From Verrucomicrobiia bacterium (GTDB taxonomy: Bacteria; Verrucomicrobiota; Verrucomicrobiia; Opitutales; Opitutaceae): a stretch of 64,000 nt of DNA. The position numbers were made by a program, and so were the translations under genes. Under the pieces are notes generated by a model. That model was not told where the DNA came from and did not search any database. It was given only the letters and a program-made list of their open reading frames with translations. Location of the stretch: contig WYBX01000112.1 in assembly GCA_011525695.1 (NCBI GenBank), forward strand, positions 124,001 through 188,000, given 5' to 3'. Shown piece after piece: positions 56,722-64,000 of the stretch (position 1 is its first letter; each line of letters begins with the position of its first letter).

Positions 56722-57665
56722 TGCACGGTGACGGTCGCGTTCTCCCACAGGCGGAAGCGGAGCGCTTCGATGCCGGGCCACGCGGTGCCGCGGTTGATGG
56801 TGACGAGCCGGCCGCCGAGAATTTCCGGCGTGGTGCTGGCCCCGGAATTCGCCGGCGCAGTGAACGCGTTCGGCGTGTTGTTGAACGACACGAACGCCTG
56901 TTCGGTCGGATGATTGTTGTTCACCGTGACGCGGAACTTGGGGAGCACGATCCGGCGAACGACGAACCGATGAGCCTGGGTGAGTCCGCCCGAGCCCTGG
57001 TTCCACGCCGCCCGTTGCGCCGCCGTGAGTCGGCCCTGCCAATACGCCGGCAGCGTGGCGGTGCGACTCTCCCAATCGTGGTTCCAGATCGCATCGAACC
57101 ACGCGGTGTTGTTTTCGTAGGCAGGCAGCGCGAGCTGTTCGCTGCGTGCGATCAGGCTCACGAGCAGGAATCGCTGGCGGCCGGTTTCGTCGGGGGCGGC
57201 GAACAGGAGTCGAGGATTGCCGAGCGGATTGCCCGCGAGGTTCGCGAGCTCCGGTTGAGCCGCTGGGGCGACCCCGACCTGCGGCGTGAGTCCACGCAGC
57301 CGGCCGATCTTGGCGAACCACGCGCCGTTGTCGGTGGTGGCATACGCGGAGGTGGTTGAACTGGAAAAAACGGTCGGCGTGTCGGCCGCGCCGATCGTGC
57401 CGGCGAGCGCCGCGACATTGAGATTCGTCAAATCCGTTTCGTCGAACGAGGCGGTGATCGTGACGGCAATCTCATCGAGCGCGCGTTTTTCGGCGTCGCG
57501 CCGGCTTTTTTCGATGATGTCGCGGACCGACGGCGTCAGCGTCGCCGCCAGGACGCCGAGTACGAACAGCACGAGCACAACTTCGAGCAGCGAGAACGCA
57601 CGCCAGACGCGGCGCCAGTTGGCGCGCAGTAGCGCTGACTTTCGGTCGAGAGCGTAGAAGTGCAT
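56718..57665 (-). CDS. Prepilin-like protein with long C-terminal domain
   Basis: 315 residues. A leader with basic residues (RANWRRVWRA) leads to F-SLLEVVLVLFVLGVLAATLTP, a type IV pilin helix although the usual Gly before the first Phe is Ala here. A spine helix (DIIEKSRRDAEKRALDEIAVTI) and a large globular part follow. It could be a minor pseudopilin capping the filament. It starts 2 bases after the PilC gene and is coupled to the giant adhesin gene, hinting that it carries that protein at the tip. Confidence 0.75.
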   Translation of the reverse strand: MHFYALDRKSALLRANWRRVWRAFSLLEVVLVLFVLGVLAATLTPSVRDIIEKSRRDAEKRALDEIAVTITASFDETDLTNLNVAALAGTIGAADTPTVFSSSTTSAYATTDNGAWFAKIGRLRGLTPQVGVAPAAQPELANLAGNPLGNPRLLFAAPDETGRQRFLLVSLIARSEQLALPAYENNTAWFDAIWNHDWESRTATLPAYWQGRLTAAQRAAWNQGSGGLTQAHRFVVRRIVLPKFRVTVNNNHPTEQAFVSFNNTPNAFTAPANSGASTTPEILGGRLVTINRGTAWPGIEALRFRLWENATVTVQ

Positions 57666-57667
57666 GG

Positions 57668-58870
57668 TCAGCGCGCGTTGACTCCGCCGAGCAGCGAGAA
57701 CAGCGGCAGGAAGAACGAGAGGGCGATGGTGCCGACGATCGCGGTCAGCACGGTCAGCAGCGTCGGCTCGAGCCAGGCGAGCGCCGTCGCGAGGCGTTCG
57801 CGGGCGCAGCGGGCCGCATACTCCTCGATGTGACGGAGCGCGGCGCCGAGTTGGCCGGTGGTTTCGCCCGCCTTGAGCGCCGGGACGATGAATCCCGGAA
57901 ACGCGTGCTTTTTGGGTAGCGCCGCAAAGAGCGGTTGCCCGACCGCAATGCCGGTCCGCGCGACCGTGAGATCCCGCGCCAGCACGGCATTGCCGGTCAG
58001 CTCTGCGCCGGTCGCCAGCGCGGACAGGAGCGGAATGCCGGCTTCGTGTAGCAGTCGGCAATGCGCGGCGAAACGAGCGGTCGCGAGGTGGCGGAGCGTG
58101 TCGCCAAAGAGCGGGACTCGGAGCAGCAGCGCGTCGCGCAGCAAGCGAAACCGTCCCGCGCGGGCGAGCACCGCGAGCGCGATTCCGATGAACCCAACAA
58201 GCGCAACAAAGAGCGGCCAGTGATGACGCAGTGCACCGCTCGCGGTGATCAATGCGACCGTGATCGCCGGCAGCGTCAGGTGGAGCGTCTCGAAGATTGC
58301 CGCGAATTGCGGGACGACTCCGCCCATGAGAAACGCGATCAGCGCCGCGGTGGCGGCAAGCACCACGGCGGGATAGATCATCGCGCGCCGGGCCGTGCGG
58401 CGCAGTTCATCGACTTGGGTCAGATGGGCGGCCAGCGCGCGAAGCGCCTCGGGCAATTGCGCCGACTCCTCCCCTGCCGCAATGACGGCGGCAACGTGTG
58501 CGGGAAATTGCCGGGTGAAAAACCGGCACGCCACATGGATGGGGCTGCCTTGGGCCACCTCGGTGTGGATGTGCCCGAGCATCGTGCGCAGCGCTCCGGG
58601 CGGCGCATCGGCCGCGAGCTGCGCGAGCGCGGTATCCGCGGTGACGCCCGCACGCAACTGCAGTTCAAGCTGATGGAGCACGGCGACAAAGTCGCGCGAT
58701 GGCAGGGCAAGACCCGTGAGCCGCCGCGAGGGCGGAAGGGGCTCGATCCGGACGGGCCAGAGGGCCTGGACTCGCAATTTTTCGCGTAAAACCAGGGGAT
58801 CGGGTGCAGCCTCCCGGAGCGACCGGCGGTTTCCCATCCGGTCAACGGCACTGACGGCGAAGACTGGCAT
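57668..58870 (-). CDS. PilC/GspF-family inner-membrane platform protein
   Basis: 400 residues with the two repeated GspF domains. The first is around FVAVLHQLELQLRAGVTADTALAQLA and the second around FAAHCRLLHEAGIPLLSALATGAEL. Three membrane segments are visible (about 168-190, 218-236 and 371-392). GspF/PilC couples ATPase rotation to pilin extraction from the membrane. Usual length and motifs; the gene follows the lipoprotein gene after one base. Confidence 0.92.
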   Translation of the reverse strand: MPVFAVSAVDRMGNRRSLREAAPDPLVLREKLRVQALWPVRIEPLPPSRRLTGLALPSRDFVAVLHQLELQLRAGVTADTALAQLAADAPPGALRTMLGHIHTEVAQGSPIHVACRFFTRQFPAHVAAVIAAGEESAQLPEALRALAAHLTQVDELRRTARRAMIYPAVVLAATAALIAFLMGGVVPQFAAIFETLHLTLPAITVALITASGALRHHWPLFVALVGFIGIALAVLARAGRFRLLRDALLLRVPLFGDTLRHLATARFAAHCRLLHEAGIPLLSALATGAELTGNAVLARDLTVARTGIAVGQPLFAALPKKHAFPGFIVPALKAGETTGQLGAALRHIEEYAARCARERLATALAWLEPTLLTVLTAIVGTIALSFFLPLFSLLGGVNAR

Positions 58871-58871
58871 G

Positions 58872-59588
58872 TCAGAGCGGCAGTCGCACGCGGGCGGCTT
58901 TGTCCGCGACGGGAAGCCTCAACTGGTGTTCGCCTCGCCGTAAAAACACCGCGTCGGCGGTGATTCGTTCGACGGCGAACGAGTCGATCATTTCGCCGGG
59001 CTGAACCAGACGTTCATTGAGGACCGCGCACGGGACGGCGCCCGTGACGATGCCGGTCACATGCAGGGAGATTTCGCGCGCCGATTCGGAGGGAATGGCA
59101 CGCACCGCGAAGGGATTGGTCGGCTCACCAGACGGAGCCGCGAGTGCGACGGCGGCGAGATCGATAACGCCGTCCGAATTCGGCGTGAGGACGACTTGTG
59201 CTGCCGGCAAAGGGATCGCCGGCGGCATCACCGGCATAGCAGGTTTTTCCACGACGGTGGGCTGTGGTGTTGGTGGCGGTGGCGGCGGTGGCGGTGGCGG
59301 CGGACTCGTGTTCGGCGGCGCTGGCCGCTGATCGGGCGCGGGTGGCGCCGCGGCGAGTCTGGCAGTCAGGGCATCGTTCTGACTGATCAATGCCTCGATC
59401 ATCTGGGCCTGCAGCCTGAGCTTCTGCTCCAACGCGGAGTTGGGAGGCGGCTGCGCGGGCGGCGGTGGGTTTGCGGCGACGGGCCGCGGGGCCGGAGCGC
59501 TTTTGCGTGGCAGCGGCAGAGGTGCTGCGACGGGCGCGGACTGGCAGCCGGCAAACGAGAGGGCAATCAACGCGAGTAGTGTCTTCAT
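58872..59588 (-). CDS. Proline-rich lipoprotein with PilP/GspC-like domain
   Basis: 238 residues. Lipobox LSFAGC (Cys15) marks an export-anchored lipoprotein. A Pro-rich spacer with an 11-Pro run lies at about 95-105. The C-terminal domain has ISLHVTGIVTGAVPCAVLNERLV and DSFAVERITADAVFLRRGEHQLRLPV, the beta pattern of PilP and GspC HR domains that contact secretin. It overlaps the VirB10-like gene by 4 bases and so sits exactly at the junction between secretion and pilus genes. Confidence 0.7.
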   Translation of the reverse strand: MKTLLALIALSFAGCQSAPVAAPLPLPRKSAPAPRPVAANPPPPAQPPPNSALEQKLRLQAQMIEALISQNDALTARLAAAPPAPDQRPAPPNTSPPPPPPPPPPPTPQPTVVEKPAMPVMPPAIPLPAAQVVLTPNSDGVIDLAAVALAAPSGEPTNPFAVRAIPSESAREISLHVTGIVTGAVPCAVLNERLVQPGEMIDSFAVERITADAVFLRRGEHQLRLPVADKAARVRLPL

Positions 59589-60574
59589 GGGCGTGCGGGG
59601 GCGGATGACGCGAGCGATGCGCGGTCCTGGCTCCGGTCGAGTTTTTGAGTGATGTAGAGATAGAATGGTTTTCCCGCGGGAACCCGGAGGTAGAAACCGT
59701 CGCGGGCGATCGCTTCGCGCATCGTTTGGGCGTAGTCGCGCAGGACGGCGCCAGTGCCGGCGAGGACAGCGTTGCGCGCAGTGGCGGCGGGCAAGGCGGC
59801 TTCGCCCAAAAGTCCGGCGGTGACGCGGGTGTCCTGAAGTGCGGCGGTTGCGGTCGCGAGAAACGTGGCGGCGAACATTTTCAGTTCCCGTTCGTCATCG
59901 GTCTTCACGATCCAGCCCCTCAATCCGGCCGAGCCATCGTGCGGTCCCCAGCGACCCGAAGCCGCGTCAAATTCGCGATCGAGGGCGAGGCCGGTGACCG
60001 CGAGTTCTGTGCCGTTGTCGCGGTCGGGTGTGCGCCACACGATCCGCCATGTGCCTTCGGCGGCGAGTCGTTCGCGAGCGCGGTCGAGTGCGGCCCGGCC
60101 GTGGACTTCCGCGCCCGCGGGGATCACGAGGCGGCCGTCGTGCCAGACGTCTTCGGTGACGAGTCCGATAACCGGTGTCTCGAGCCGGTTGGACTCGAGC
60201 GCGGTCACGGTTTCGCACGGAACGAGCCGGCCGAAAGGCGCCACGCGCGCGCCCGGCGTCGACGGTGTAGCGGTTGGCGTCGAAAACAGCGTCAACGGCA
60301 GCACGCGAGGGGTTACCGGAATCGGGGCGGAAGTTTTCGGCGGAGGTTCCCCTGCGGTGGATTTCGCCGAAATATCCTTCTTGGGAAACGCGACGCCCTC
60401 GCGCGTAAAGGTGCGCGGCAACGCGACGGCCGTGGTGGACGGCAAGGCTGGGAGCGGCGATGTTTCTTGGCGCTGCCGCTGCCAGCGGACGGCGAGCGCG
60501 CCAAAGAGCAGCACCGCGCCAACCAGCACGAGGTGTCCGGCAGGGGTCGTAAAGAAGTGACGGTCGATCGTCAT
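59585..60574 (-). CDS. VirB10/TrbI-like conjugative transfer protein
   Basis: 329 residues: a short cytosolic N-terminus, one membrane helix (about 14-31), a Pro/Thr-rich periplasmic linker and the TrbI/VirB10 beta domain. That domain runs from about residue 120: ETPVIGLVTEDVWHDGRLVIPAGAEVHGRA, then SAGLRGWIVKTDDERELKMF. VirB10 spans both membranes and senses ATP energy in type IV secretion channels. Coupled to the VirB9-like and lipoprotein genes. Confidence 0.85.
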   Translation of the reverse strand: MTIDRHFFTTPAGHLVLVGAVLLFGALAVRWQRQRQETSPLPALPSTTAVALPRTFTREGVAFPKKDISAKSTAGEPPPKTSAPIPVTPRVLPLTLFSTPTATPSTPGARVAPFGRLVPCETVTALESNRLETPVIGLVTEDVWHDGRLVIPAGAEVHGRAALDRARERLAAEGTWRIVWRTPDRDNGTELAVTGLALDREFDAASGRWGPHDGSAGLRGWIVKTDDERELKMFAATFLATATAALQDTRVTAGLLGEAALPAATARNAVLAGTGAVLRDYAQTMREAIARDGFYLRVPAGKPFYLYITQKLDRSQDRASLASSAPARP

Positions 60575-61386
60575 GGGCGATGCGGCACGAGCACCGAGAA
60601 TCTCTCGTTCACGGACAGATTGGTCCGGCCGCCCTGGGGCGATCCGGTCACCGCGATGCAGGCTCGGGTCTGGGCGCGCGGCGGAATCGCACCGGAGGCA
60701 TCGGAAAACGCCGCGGGAAAAATATCCGTGCCGACCCGGACCGCGAGTTTCCCGGAATCATAGTGAACCGCGGTGTCGCCTGGATTGTGGAACCGGAGCC
60801 GGAACACCAGCGCATCCTCCGCCTCGAAGCGGAAGACGTCTTCGATCGTGACCTCGAAGTCGCGATAACGCGTCACGGTGTTCAGCGCCGCGTAAGGGAT
60901 CGTGGAATTGAGCGCGGGAAATTGCGCGGCAATGCGCTCGTGATGCTTTGCCCGCCCGACCAAGGCGGCGAACTCGTCGGTCGGCAGTGGCCGCCAGCGG
61001 AAGGCGGGCCCCACGAGGGGTTCGTCCAAAAATGTGACCGCGCGATCCGGTTCGGCGTCGGTCGTGAAGACGAGAACGTAGACCTTTTCGCGCAACACGA
61101 CGTTGAGTGCAGCGGTCGCGTCGTCACGGAGCGCTCGCACCGTGAAGAACCGGGCGCCGGATTGATACGAGAGCAGGACGGCGGCGCCGTCTTCTGGTTT
61201 TTGTCCGACCTGCGCGCCTTCCAGCGCGGTGAGTTTTTCTGGGAATACGCAGGTCGTCGGTGCGTTCGTCGCGACGTGAATCGTATAGGTCGTCCGGTCG
61301 TCGAGCGGATAGGCGCGGATCGCGGCGCTCGCCGCGTGGGCGGCCAGGGTGAAGGAGAGACTCAGTAGGATACGTCGTAGGTCCAT
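60571..61386 (-). CDS. VirB9/TrbG-like outer core protein
   Basis: 271 residues from MDLRRILLSLSFTLAAHAASA, a signal peptide. The N-terminal domain (IRAYPLDDRTTYTIHVATNAPTTCVFPE) resembles VirB9/TrbG proteins, which form the outer-membrane core with VirB7 and VirB10. The C-terminal half is more diverged, so the call leans on order: VirB8, VirB9, VirB10. It overlaps the VirB8-like gene by 25 bases and the VirB10-like gene by 4. Confidence 0.7.
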   Translation of the reverse strand: MDLRRILLSLSFTLAAHAASAAIRAYPLDDRTTYTIHVATNAPTTCVFPEKLTALEGAQVGQKPEDGAAVLLSYQSGARFFTVRALRDDATAALNVVLREKVYVLVFTTDAEPDRAVTFLDEPLVGPAFRWRPLPTDEFAALVGRAKHHERIAAQFPALNSTIPYAALNTVTRYRDFEVTIEDVFRFEAEDALVFRLRFHNPGDTAVHYDSGKLAVRVGTDIFPAAFSDASGAIPPRAQTRACIAVTGSPQGGRTNLSVNERFSVLVPHRP

Positions 61387-62018
61387 ACCGCGAGTGGGTA
61401 GCGGCCGTTGGCGGCCAGGTTGGGATTGCGCGCGAAGGTGAACCGCGCAGAAAAGGCCGGCGCTTCCGTGAAAGTCTGGCCATTGAGCACGCCGGTGCGG
61501 ATCAACTGCCCTTCCATCTGAACGAGGACGACGTTCTCCCGCGTCTCGAGCACCGTGGCTTTCAGAATCTCCGCCTTCTGGTGCAGCGATTTTTGGGAGA
61601 ATTCGCTGGCGGTGGATGCAATTGCAGCGCGCGCTTTGCGCGCGGCATCCGGGAGGAAGAGCTTGTCGAGCAACTCGGGATAATCGATGCCAGCCGGATT
61701 GCGTTGAAACAGGGCGAGGCACGCCAGCAGCCCGTGCTGTTCATGGAGTTTTCCCGCCTCCTCGAAGCCGACCAGCGGGCCGACATGGAACGTGCCGCTC
61801 GGGTCGAGCACGATGACGCGTTCGCGCGCGCGATAGGCGCGAATGACAAGGAACGGCTGCACCGCACAAAATCCGACGGCGATGATGGCGACGAGACACC
61901 ACAACCGGGCCGCCATCGCGTGGTCGGCAAAGGCATCCAACGGGTGCCACACGCGCCGTTGCGGCTTGACGGGATCGAGCGGCACATGGGGTGCCGGCGT
62001 TTCATGAACCGTGGTCAT
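61362..62018 (-). CDS. VirB8/TrbF-like inner-membrane protein
   Basis: 218 residues with a cytosolic N-terminus (about 1-37), one membrane helix (about 40-62, LWCLVAIIAVGFCAVQPFLVI) and a periplasmic NTF2-like domain containing RVIVLDPSGTFHVGPL and VLVQMEGQLIRTGVLNG. VirB8 nucleates assembly of the type IV secretion channel. Genes on both sides fit the same system. Confidence 0.78.
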   Translation of the reverse strand: MTTVHETPAPHVPLDPVKPQRRVWHPLDAFADHAMAARLWCLVAIIAVGFCAVQPFLVIRAYRARERVIVLDPSGTFHVGPLVGFEEAGKLHEQHGLLACLALFQRNPAGIDYPELLDKLFLPDAARKARAAIASTASEFSQKSLHQKAEILKATVLETRENVVLVQMEGQLIRTGVLNGQTFTEAPAFSARFTFARNPNLAANGRYPLAVWTYDVSY

Positions 62019-62026
62019 GGTTTTGG

Positions 62027-63079
62027 CTAAATGGTGGTCTGCGGTGTCGGGAGCTGTGTCTGCGCGATGGCGGCTGCGGCCTGCCGGTCACCGGCGGGAT
62101 CGGCGGGAGCGTTCGCCGGTGCGGGTGCAGGAGCGGGCGGAGGAACGGCCGGCGCCGGCGGCGGTGGCAACGGCGGCAATCCCCCGCCGGGCGGTTTGGC
62201 GGCGGCGCTGGCCGCGAGCGCGGGCGCGGCGGCGCCGCCGGTTTTCAGCGTTTTCACGAGCCATGCCATTTGGTGGAGCGCGTAGAGCTGGTGCATGGCG
62301 GCCGAGCTGCCGCCGGAAAGTGGCGAGCCGGAACAAATCAACGCCTGCATCAGGAACGGCGTCGCAATCGTGCCGAGAATGAGCCACAGCGCCGCGAGCA
62401 ATCCACCGAGCAGGCTCGCGAACGAGGCGGCATCGATTTCACCGGGCTGGAGCCCGTAGGCCGCGGCGAGGTTTTGGCCGTAGGCGGTGAGCAGGTGGTA
62501 GGCGACGAGCTCGGTCACCGCAAATCCTACCGGCCACGCCAGCACGGCGATCGTTTGTTGAACATAGCGCGTCGCGAGCTGCGCCTGCGAAGGCATCATG
62601 AAGAGCGCCAGCGCCACCGGCAGAAACAGGTAACAAAGCAGTTTGAGGATGAACTGCAGGACGAGGAATGGCAGTTGCAGCAAGCTCGCGATGAGCACCA
62701 CGAGCTTCATCGAGCCGAGCAGAAACGCCATGTAGAGCGACTCGCCGATCCGGCGCAGGCTGAACTCCGTGCTGCTGCCGCTCACCGTCTCGCGCAGCCG
62801 CGCCGCGGTCTGCATCGGGTGCTGCGTGTAGCCGTCGTTCACCGTGTCGGCGAGCGAGAGGAGAAGTTTTTCCGTGAACTCGAACCAATATGGCAGCGTC
62901 GCAATGAGCGCGACGACCACGATGGCGCGGAGAATCGGCGTCGTGAGGCTTTCGAGATCTGCGCGCGCGCGGTTGATTTGGAGGACAAAGCCGGTGACGC
63001 AGATGAAGAACAGCACCACGCGCAGCGCGACGGTGAGCGAGAGGATGCTGTCCCGCAGGCCTGGAGCGAAATTCTCCAT
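62027..63079 (-). CDS. VirB6/TrbL-like polytopic membrane protein
   Basis: 350 residues with about six membrane segments, including ILSLTVALRVVLFFICVTGFVL, LMAFLLGSMKLVVLIASLL-like stretches and LLGGLLAALWLILGTIATPF. The Ala/Pro-rich C-terminal tail (about 300-345, PPPAPAPAPANAPAD) is probably disordered. VirB6/TrbL proteins form part of the DNA path through the inner membrane. Its ATG overlaps the stop of the small upstream gene as TGATG. Confidence 0.75.
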   Translation of the reverse strand: MENFAPGLRDSILSLTVALRVVLFFICVTGFVLQINRARADLESLTTPILRAIVVVALIATLPYWFEFTEKLLLSLADTVNDGYTQHPMQTAARLRETVSGSSTEFSLRRIGESLYMAFLLGSMKLVVLIASLLQLPFLVLQFILKLLCYLFLPVALALFMMPSQAQLATRYVQQTIAVLAWPVGFAVTELVAYHLLTAYGQNLAAAYGLQPGEIDAASFASLLGGLLAALWLILGTIATPFLMQALICSGSPLSGGSSAAMHQLYALHQMAWLVKTLKTGGAAAPALAASAAAKPPGGGLPPLPPPPAPAVPPPAPAPAPANAPADPAGDRQAAAAIAQTQLPTPQTTI

Positions 63080-63363
63080 CAGTTGCGGCCCTCCTGGGGA
63101 CGCTGCTTGGCCTCGCTGCGGCGAAGCTTCTCGCGCAGTTGCGGGTCGGCCTGCAGGGCCGGTGCGTAGATGGATTTGGTGTCGAGCTTGATGCTTCCTT
63201 GAAAAGCATCGACGGGCTGCATGGCCTGCGGCCCGACCGGCGAAATCGTCGTGACAGGCCGGCTCACGGTGTCCGGCGCGCGCCGCGTGTAACGGAGCGC
63301 AAGAAATCCGCCCACGGCGATGCCGAGCACCAATGCGACAATGAAGAGAGTCATTCGCTTCAT
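63079..63363 (-). CDS. Small membrane protein in the type IV secretion operon
   Basis: 94 residues from MKRMTLFIVALVLGIAVGGF, a single N-terminal membrane helix. A hydrophilic, presumably periplasmic, part follows (TISPVGPQAMQPVDAFQ, KLRRSEAKQRPQEGRN). It overlaps both neighbours, VirB5-like by 4 bases and VirB6-like by 3. Size and place recall TrbK/VirB7-like accessory proteins, but there is no lipobox. Confidence 0.6.
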   Translation of the reverse strand: MKRMTLFIVALVLGIAVGGFLALRYTRRAPDTVSRPVTTISPVGPQAMQPVDAFQGSIKLDTKSIYAPALQADPQLREKLRRSEAKQRPQEGRN

Positions 63364-64000
63364 GGCCGGGTGTAGGCCGTCGGAGTCAGCCGCATCGCAT
63401 TCTGCCACGCATCGACGACAGCGAGCGTTTGCCGTTCTTCCGCGATCTGCCGTTCGAGCAAATCCTGCCGCTCCTTCGCGGCCTGGTTCTCGTTGAGAAT
63501 ATGCTGCGCGATTAGCTTGTCGGCTTCGTCGCGACGCTGCGCATCGACGTGCAGCAGTTGACCGTTGAGCACGGCGAGCTTCGCGTGGAGCTTGTCGACC
63601 TCGGCCTGCGTGCCGGCGTTGCGCAATTGTTCCAGCGTGGCGGCAATCTCCGCCTGCACCCCGAGCTGGCGGGCCTCGGTTTCCGCGTGAACCGCCGCGG
63701 TGTTGTCGGCCTGGCGTTCGACAGCGGCGTAGCGACGATAGGGAGCCTCCTGGCGGGCGAAGTCGCGTCCCAGCACGGTGCGATCCTCGAGCTTTTTGAA
63801 AATGCCCTGAGACGTGCGCTGCAGCGATTCAACCGCGTTGGCGAGCCGTTGCACTGCGGCCAGTGTTTCGCCATACGTCCGCGCCAGATCGCGGGCGCCG
63901 AGGTCGCGCAGGACCATGCCTGCCCCGGCCGCCGTCGGATCGCCCATGACATCGCGGATGCGTCGCTGCACTGCGAGTTGGTCCTCCAGTTGTCGCAACT
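63360..64000 (-). CDS. VirB5/TrbJ-like protein (partial, cut by window edge)
   Basis: At least 212 residues are visible and the frame is still open at the edge; a signal peptide is expected further upstream. Strongly helical: ARTYGETLAAVQRLANAVESLQRTSQGIF and VQAEIAATLEQLRNAGTQAEVDKLHAKLAVLNGQ. This is the coiled-coil style of TrbJ/VirB5, a minor component at the tip of the conjugative pilus. It is the first visible gene of the operon that continues leftward to 47079. Confidence 0.65.
   Translation of the reverse strand, partial: LRQLEDQLAVQRRIRDVMGDPTAAGAGMVLRDLGARDLARTYGETLAAVQRLANAVESLQRTSQGIFKKLEDRTVLGRDFARQEAPYRRYAAVERQADNTAAVHAETEARQLGVQAEIAATLEQLRNAGTQAEVDKLHAKLAVLNGQLLHVDAQRRDEADKLIAQHILNENQAAKERQDLLERQIAEERQTLAVVDAWQNAMRLTPTAYTRP

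Noticed and set aside
52165..57321. Longer version of the giant protein starting upstream at 57321
   Set aside because: The extra N-terminal part lies inside the pseudopilin gene in another frame, and the ATG at 56721 gives a clear signal peptide.

Overview
The DNA is GC-rich and bacterial. The protein styles suggest Verrucomicrobiota, probably near Opitutaceae: a B-type succinate dehydrogenase, a TPR/ExbB/ExbD/TonB-like operon, a LemA plus M48 pair and REP-like palindromes. This placement rests on recollection of families, not on a search.

Layout. (1) 1-4945, minus strand: the conserved translation block tRNA-Thr, tuf, tRNA-Trp, secE, nusG, rplK, rplA, rplJ, rplL, with rpoB expected just outside. 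(2) 5040-30155: ordinary chromosome. It holds an energy-transduction operon, lemA and an M48 protease, a frameshifted sulfatase, a YchJ-like protein, a large sensor kinase, an 8-oxoguanine glycosylase, sdhCAB, a PaaK-like ligase with a NUDIX hydrolase, and a LysM protein. The intergenic gaps carry two families of REP-like palindromes (GGAG-type and GTAG-type), heptamer repeats and a pair of 38-bp palindromes. (3) 30335-33262: tRNA-Pro, a 280-bp structured non-coding stretch, a large serine recombinase and a translationally coupled ADP-ribosyltransferase-like gene. This looks like the edge of an accessory region. (4) 33399-43858: a compact minus-strand cluster encoding a nitrite oxidoreductase/nitrate reductase-like enzyme of the Nitrospira/anammox NXR type. 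It has a dihaem cytochrome c/EB_dh subunit, a Tat-exported molybdopterin subunit, a small linker protein, a four-cluster Fe-S subunit, a TorD-like chaperone, an unknown zinc protein, a MOSC protein and MobA. A -10 box and an FNR-like palindrome precede it. (5) 43955-46614: a DUF1016-type nuclease with a winged-helix partner, and small unknown genes. (6) 47079-64000, minus strand: one tightly packed operon that runs off the right edge. It joins VirB5/6/8/9/10-like type IV secretion genes to a reduced type IV pilus/type II secretion set (PilP-like lipoprotein, PilC, two pseudopilins, MshL-like secretin, ATPase, PilM/N fusion, PilO-like) and a 1518-residue repeat-built surface protein.

How it fits together. 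The left half is housekeeping. From tRNA-Pro onward the window reads as an accessory, probably integrative and conjugative, region carrying a respiratory molybdoenzyme module and a composite secretion/pilus machine. The two most interesting systems are the NXR-like cluster with all its maturation genes and the merged T4SS/type IV pilus operon with a giant adhesin-like protein.
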